The notes beneath the pieces are model-generated. The model worked only from the letters and a program-made list of their open reading frames with translations. It had not been told where the DNA came from and searched no databases. 64,000 bases of DNA from AP-15 sp963797115 (GTDB taxonomy: Bacteria > Pseudomonadota > Alphaproteobacteria > ATCC43930 > CGMCC-115725): the NCBI GenBank assembly GCA_963797115.1, contig CAWCOH010000005.1:806001-870000 (forward strand), written 5' to 3'. This document shows, one piece after another, positions 60,327 to 64,000 of this stretch. The translations under genes were made by a program, and so were the position numbers. Position 1 is the first letter of the stretch, and the number at the start of each line of letters is the position of its first letter.

Positions 60327-62312
60327 TCACTCGAATTCGAGGATCACCTGGTCGACCGCGAGGCTGTCGCCGGGGGTGGCGCGGATATGCGCGATGCGGC
60401 CGTCGCGCTCGGCGCGCAGCACGTTCTCCATCTTCATCGCCTCGACGATGGCGAGCGGCTCGCCGGCCTTGACCTCCTGGCCTTGCTCCACGACAACCGA
60501 AGACAGCATGCCGGGCATCGGTGACAGCAACAGGCGGGCCGTGTCCGTCGCCTGTTTCTCCGGCATCAGCGCGCGCAATTCGGCGGCGCGCGGCGACAAT
60601 ACCTGCGCCCGGCGGACCACGCCGCCATGGACCAGTCGGAACACCGCTCCCGGCAAGCGCTCGATCTGCACGGTTGCGGAATGCTCTTCGGCTCGAAGAT
60701 GCAGCAAAGGCTGTCCCGGCTGCCAATCGGTTGCCGCAAGACGGCTCTCGCCCTCGATCTCGACGCGGTACGCCTCGCCCTCCGGCCGTAGCGAGAGGGG
60801 ATAGGACCGCCCGTCGAGCAGGACGACCGAACGCTCGCCGATGGCACCGCCGGCGCCGGCGAGCTGGCCGTCGACCGCCGTCTCGTGCTCGCGACTGCGG
60901 CGGTGCGCGAGGGAAGCGGCGAAGAGGATCGTGCGGTCGGGCTCGACAAAGCCCGCGGGAGGCGCGAACCCGCCGGGGAACGCCTCGGTGATGAAGTTGG
61001 TCGACAGCGCACCCGCGCGAAAGCGGCAGCTTGCCGCGACCGCGGCCAGAAACGGGATGTTGTGCTGCACGCCGGCGATGTAGAAATCGTCGAGCGCACC
61101 GCGCAGCCGAGCGATCGCCGTGTCGCGGTCGGGGCCATAGGCGACGAGCTTGGCGATCAGCGGATCGTAGTAGACGCTGATCTCAGCACCCTCGAATACC
61201 CCGGTGTCTAGCCTGATCCCGTCGCCTTCAGGTGGTCGATAGCGCACAAGGCGGCCGATCGAGGGCAGAAAGTTGCGCGCCGGGTCCTCGGCATAAACCC
61301 GCGCCTCGATCGCGCAACCGGAGAGTTCGACCTCGTCTTGGGTGAAGGGGAGCGGTTCGCCGGCCGCCACCCGGATCATCAGCTCGACGAGATCGAGACC
61401 GGTCACTTCCTCGGTCACCGGGTGCTCGACCTGCAGCCGGGTGTTCATCTCAAGAAAGTAGAAATTGCGTTTCTGATCGACGATGAATTCGACGGTACCG
61501 GCCGAGCGGTAGTCGACGGCACGGGCCAGGGCCACCGCCTGCTTGCCCATGGCCGCACGGGTCTCGGGGTCGAGAAACGGGCTCGGCGCCTCCTCGATGA
61601 CCTTCTGGTGGCGGCGCTGGATCGAGCATTCGCGCTCGCCGAGATGGACGATGTTGCCGCTGCGGTCGCCGAGGACCTGGATCTCGATGTGCCGCGGCTC
61701 CTCGATGTATTTCTCGATAAAGATCCGGTCGTCGGCAAAGCTCGATTTGGCCTCGCTCGCCGCCGAGCGGAAGCCGTCGCGAGTTTCGGCGTCGCTCGCG
61801 GCGATCCGCATTCCCTTGCCGCCGCCGCCGGCGGACGCTTTGATCATCACCGGATAGCCGATGTCGCGGGCGATCGCGACTGCCGTGTCGGCGTCCGGGA
61901 CGACATCGAGGTGACCGGGGACGCTCGACACGCCGGCGGCGCGCGCCAACTTCTTCGATTCGATCTTGTCGCCCATCGCGGCGATCGCCTCAGGGCTTGG
62001 CCCGATGAAGGTGATGCCCGCCTTGGCGAGCGCGCGCGCAAAGGCCGGGTTTTCCGATAGGAAGCCGTAGCCCGGATGGACCGCTTCGGCCCCGGTCGCC
62101 CGGCAGGCCTCAACGATCCGCTCGATCTTCAGGTAGCTCTCGGCCGACGGTGCCGGCCCGATGGCGACGGCTTCATCGGCCATGCTCGCATGCAGCGCCT
62201 CGGCATCGGCCTCGGAATAGACCGCGACCGTGGCGATCCCCATCCGCCTTGCGGTGCGGATAACGCGGCAGGCGATCTCGCCGCGATTGGCGATCAGGAT
62301 CTTGCGGAACAT
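60327..62312 (-). CDS. pccA: Propionyl-CoA carboxylase alpha subunit (biotin carboxylase/BCCP)
   Basis: This 661-residue subunit carboxylates its biotin using ATP and bicarbonate. The biotin carboxylase domain (about 1-445) has GGGGKGMR and the RHIEIQVLGD and MNTRLQVEHPVTE segments. A middle domain and the C-terminal biotinyl domain follow, with biotinyl-Lys in EAMKMEN (about 627). It pairs with pccB, 107 bases upstream across a dispersed palindrome. The acyl-CoA could also be acetyl- or methylcrotonyl-CoA. Confidence 0.93.
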   Translation of the reverse strand: MFRKILIANRGEIACRVIRTARRMGIATVAVYSEADAEALHASMADEAVAIGPAPSAESYLKIERIVEACRATGAEAVHPGYGFLSENPAFARALAKAGITFIGPSPEAIAAMGDKIESKKLARAAGVSSVPGHLDVVPDADTAVAIARDIGYPVMIKASAGGGGKGMRIAASDAETRDGFRSAASEAKSSFADDRIFIEKYIEEPRHIEIQVLGDRSGNIVHLGERECSIQRRHQKVIEEAPSPFLDPETRAAMGKQAVALARAVDYRSAGTVEFIVDQKRNFYFLEMNTRLQVEHPVTEEVTGLDLVELMIRVAAGEPLPFTQDEVELSGCAIEARVYAEDPARNFLPSIGRLVRYRPPEGDGIRLDTGVFEGAEISVYYDPLIAKLVAYGPDRDTAIARLRGALDDFYIAGVQHNIPFLAAVAASCRFRAGALSTNFITEAFPGGFAPPAGFVEPDRTILFAASLAHRRSREHETAVDGQLAGAGGAIGERSVVLLDGRSYPLSLRPEGEAYRVEIEGESRLAATDWQPGQPLLHLRAEEHSATVQIERLPGAVFRLVHGGVVRRAQVLSPRAAELRALMPEKQATDTARLLLSPMPGMLSSVVVEQGQEVKAGEPLAIVEAMKMENVLRAERDGRIAHIRATPGDSLAVDQVILEFE

Positions 62313-62327
62313 GAGGGGTCGCGCCGC

Positions 62328-62396
62328 CTCTCACCCCAGCCCTCTCCCCGCGAGCGGGGAAAGGGAGGGACCCGCGAAGCGGGAGGGTGAGGGGCT
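62328..62396. repeat. CTCTCCCC-type palindrome between pccB and pccA
   Basis: It begins CTCTCACCCC and ends GGGTGAGGGG, with a CCCCGCGAGCGGGG core hairpin. It lies in the transcript between the two carboxylase subunits. Confidence 0.8.
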
Positions 62397-62419
62397 CTTG
62401 TCCGGAGGGGCTGGCTTTC

Positions 62420-63952
62420 TCACAGCGGGATGTTGTCGTGTTTTTTCGGGGGGTTGGCGAGCGATTTGCCGCGCAGCATCGCCAGCGCCCGGCACAGGCG
62501 AAGTCTCGTGTCGCGCGGCAGGATCACATCGTCGATAAAGCCGCGGCTCGCGGCGACGAACGGGTTGGCGAATTTCTCGCGATACTTCTCGGTGCGCGCC
62601 TCGATTGCGGCGGTGTCGCCGAGATCGCCGCGGAAGATGATCTCGACCGCACCCTTCGGTCCCATCACCGCGATCTCGGCCGAGGGCCAGGCGAAATTCA
62701 CGTCGCCGCGCAGGTGCTTGGAGCTCATCACGTCGTAAGCCCCGCCATAGGCCTTGCGGGTGATCAGGGTTACCTTCGGCACGGTCGCCTCGGCAAAAGC
62801 GAAGAGGAGCTTGGCGCCGTGCTTGATGATGCCGCCATGTTCCTGGGCCGTCCCCGGCAGGAAGCCCGGCACGTCGACAAAGGTCACGATCGGGATGTTG
62901 AAGCAGTCGCAGAACCGGACAAAGCGCGCCGCTTTGCGCGAGCTGTCGATGTCGAGGCAGCCGGCCAGCACCATCGGCTGGTTGGCGACGATGCCGATCG
63001 TCGATCCCTCCATCCGGGCGAAGCCGATCAGGATGTTGCGGGCGAAGTCGGGCTGGATCTCGAAGAAATCCCCTTCGTCCACGACCTTCTCGATCAGCTC
63101 CTTCATGTCGTATGGGCGGTTCGGGTTCTTCGGGACCAGCATGTCGAGCGACGGCTCGGCGCGGTCGCGCGGATCGGCGGTCGGCCGCAGCGGCGGCTTC
63201 GCCCGGTTCGAGGCCGGCAGAAAGTCGATGAATCGGCGCGCCTCGAGCAATGCCTCGACATCGTTGGCGAAGGCGAGGTCGGCGACACCCGAGCGCGTCG
63301 TGTGAGCGGAGGCGCCGCCCAGTTCTTCCTGGGTCACGGTCTCGTGGGTGACAGTCTTGACGACCTCGGGCCCGGTGACGAACAGGTAGGAGGTGTCCCG
63401 GACCATAAAGATGAAATCGGTCATCGCCGGCGAGTAGACGGCACCCCCGGCGCAGGGGCCCATGATCAGCGAGATCTGCGGCACCACACCCGAGGCCAGC
63501 ACGTTGCGCTCGAATACTTCGGCATAGCCGGCGAGCGAGGCGACCCCATCCTGGATGCGCGCGCCGCCTGAATCGTTGAGCCCGATCACCGGGGCGCCGA
63601 CATTCATCGCCTGGTCCATGATCTTGCAGATCTTCTCGGCATGCGCCTCGCTGAGCGACCCGCCAAAGACCGTGAAATCCTGACTGAAGACAAATATCAG
63701 CCGGCCGTTCACCGTGCCGTAGCCGGTGACCACGCCGTCACCCGGGATCTTGTGCTCGTCGATGCCGAAATCGTGGCTCCTGTGCTCGACGAACATGTCC
63801 CATTCCTCGAAGGAACCCGGGTCGAGCAACAACTCCAGCCGCTCGCGCGCGGTGAGCTTGCCGCGGCTGTGCTGAGCCTCGATGCGGCTGATGCCGCCGC
63901 CGGCACGGGCGGCCGCTCGCTTCTCTTCAAGCCGGCCGAGAATGTCGTTCAT
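62420..63952 (-). CDS. pccB: Propionyl-CoA carboxylase beta subunit (carboxyltransferase)
   Basis: This 510-residue subunit moves the carboxyl group from biotin to propionyl-CoA. It starts MNDILGRLEEKRAAARAGGG (the PccB N-terminus), and shows GSLSEAHAEKI, LNDSGGARIQDGVASLAGY, GPCAGGAVYSPAMTDF and ITRKAYGGAYDVMSSKHLRGD. ATG 63952, with GGAAG upstream. It heads pccB-pccA-acyP on the minus strand, supporting propionate or odd-chain and branched amino-acid catabolism. Confidence 0.95.
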   Translation of the reverse strand: MNDILGRLEEKRAAARAGGGISRIEAQHSRGKLTARERLELLLDPGSFEEWDMFVEHRSHDFGIDEHKIPGDGVVTGYGTVNGRLIFVFSQDFTVFGGSLSEAHAEKICKIMDQAMNVGAPVIGLNDSGGARIQDGVASLAGYAEVFERNVLASGVVPQISLIMGPCAGGAVYSPAMTDFIFMVRDTSYLFVTGPEVVKTVTHETVTQEELGGASAHTTRSGVADLAFANDVEALLEARRFIDFLPASNRAKPPLRPTADPRDRAEPSLDMLVPKNPNRPYDMKELIEKVVDEGDFFEIQPDFARNILIGFARMEGSTIGIVANQPMVLAGCLDIDSSRKAARFVRFCDCFNIPIVTFVDVPGFLPGTAQEHGGIIKHGAKLLFAFAEATVPKVTLITRKAYGGAYDVMSSKHLRGDVNFAWPSAEIAVMGPKGAVEIIFRGDLGDTAAIEARTEKYREKFANPFVAASRGFIDDVILPRDTRLRLCRALAMLRGKSLANPPKKHDNIPL

Positions 63953-64000
63953 GGCATCTTCCGAGCTAGAAGAGGCGAGATAGCATCGACCCGAAGTTAA

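Overview
The window is 64 kb of GC-rich chromosome, most likely from an alphaproteobacterium. The evidence is hrcA-grpE-dnaK-dnaJ in one cluster, a DUF2852 gene beside a TetR regulator, GlnD with two ACT domains, a late queuosine operon with short-type QueF, minCDE, propionyl-CoA carboxylase, and many CoxL-type hydroxylases, COG2159 amidohydrolases and CaiB enzymes as in soil Rhodospirillales/Hyphomicrobiales. The order cannot be fixed from this sequence alone. I saw no rRNA, tRNA, CRISPR array, prophage or transposase gene.

Layout. 1-5.6 kb: molybdenum hydroxylase genes (a CoxL-type large subunit cut by the window edge, then CoxM, CoxS and a second CoxL), with a livF remnant between the first CoxL and CoxM. 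5.6-6.3 kb: a small zinc-ribbon gene behind a sigma-54-type promoter and a dyad. 6.4-17.8 kb: a probable aromatic or heterocycle catabolic region with a frameshifted LigB-type dioxygenase, a membrane-anchored aspartic protease, two cupins, an MDR dehydrogenase, LysR and GntR regulators, three amidohydrolases and a sulfite-oxidase-family molybdoenzyme. 18.6-23.8 kb: a giant Lhr-type helicase and an alpha/beta hydrolase. 23.9-31.8 kb: glnD and the heat-shock genes dnaJ, dnaK, grpE, hrcA. 32-38 kb: small secreted proteins, a decayed aldolase gene, a GNAT enzyme, a class III CoA-transferase, DUF2852-tetR, vapBC and a frameshifted metallophosphoesterase. 38-44.5 kb: acoABC-like genes and two paralogous Tat-exported ABC binding proteins (one frameshifted). 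44.6-48.8 kb: queA-tgt-queF-queG plus a small membrane protein. 48.8-50.8 kb: minCDE. 51.5-55 kb: an SsuABC-like importer with DUF169. 55.2-58 kb: CopC/CopD copper genes. 58-64 kb: a quinone-oxidoreductase-like enzyme, PhzF, acylphosphatase and pccAB.

The most striking feature is the population of short dispersed palindromic repeats. At least five families occupy the gaps. Copies of two of them lie in frame inside the lhr coding sequence, resembling the Rickettsia palindromic elements that became protein segments. One intergenic copy is bounded by perfect 30-bp inverted repeats. Five genes are decayed or carry single-base frameshifts, so the window is either undergoing gene decay or contains assembly errors in short homopolymers.
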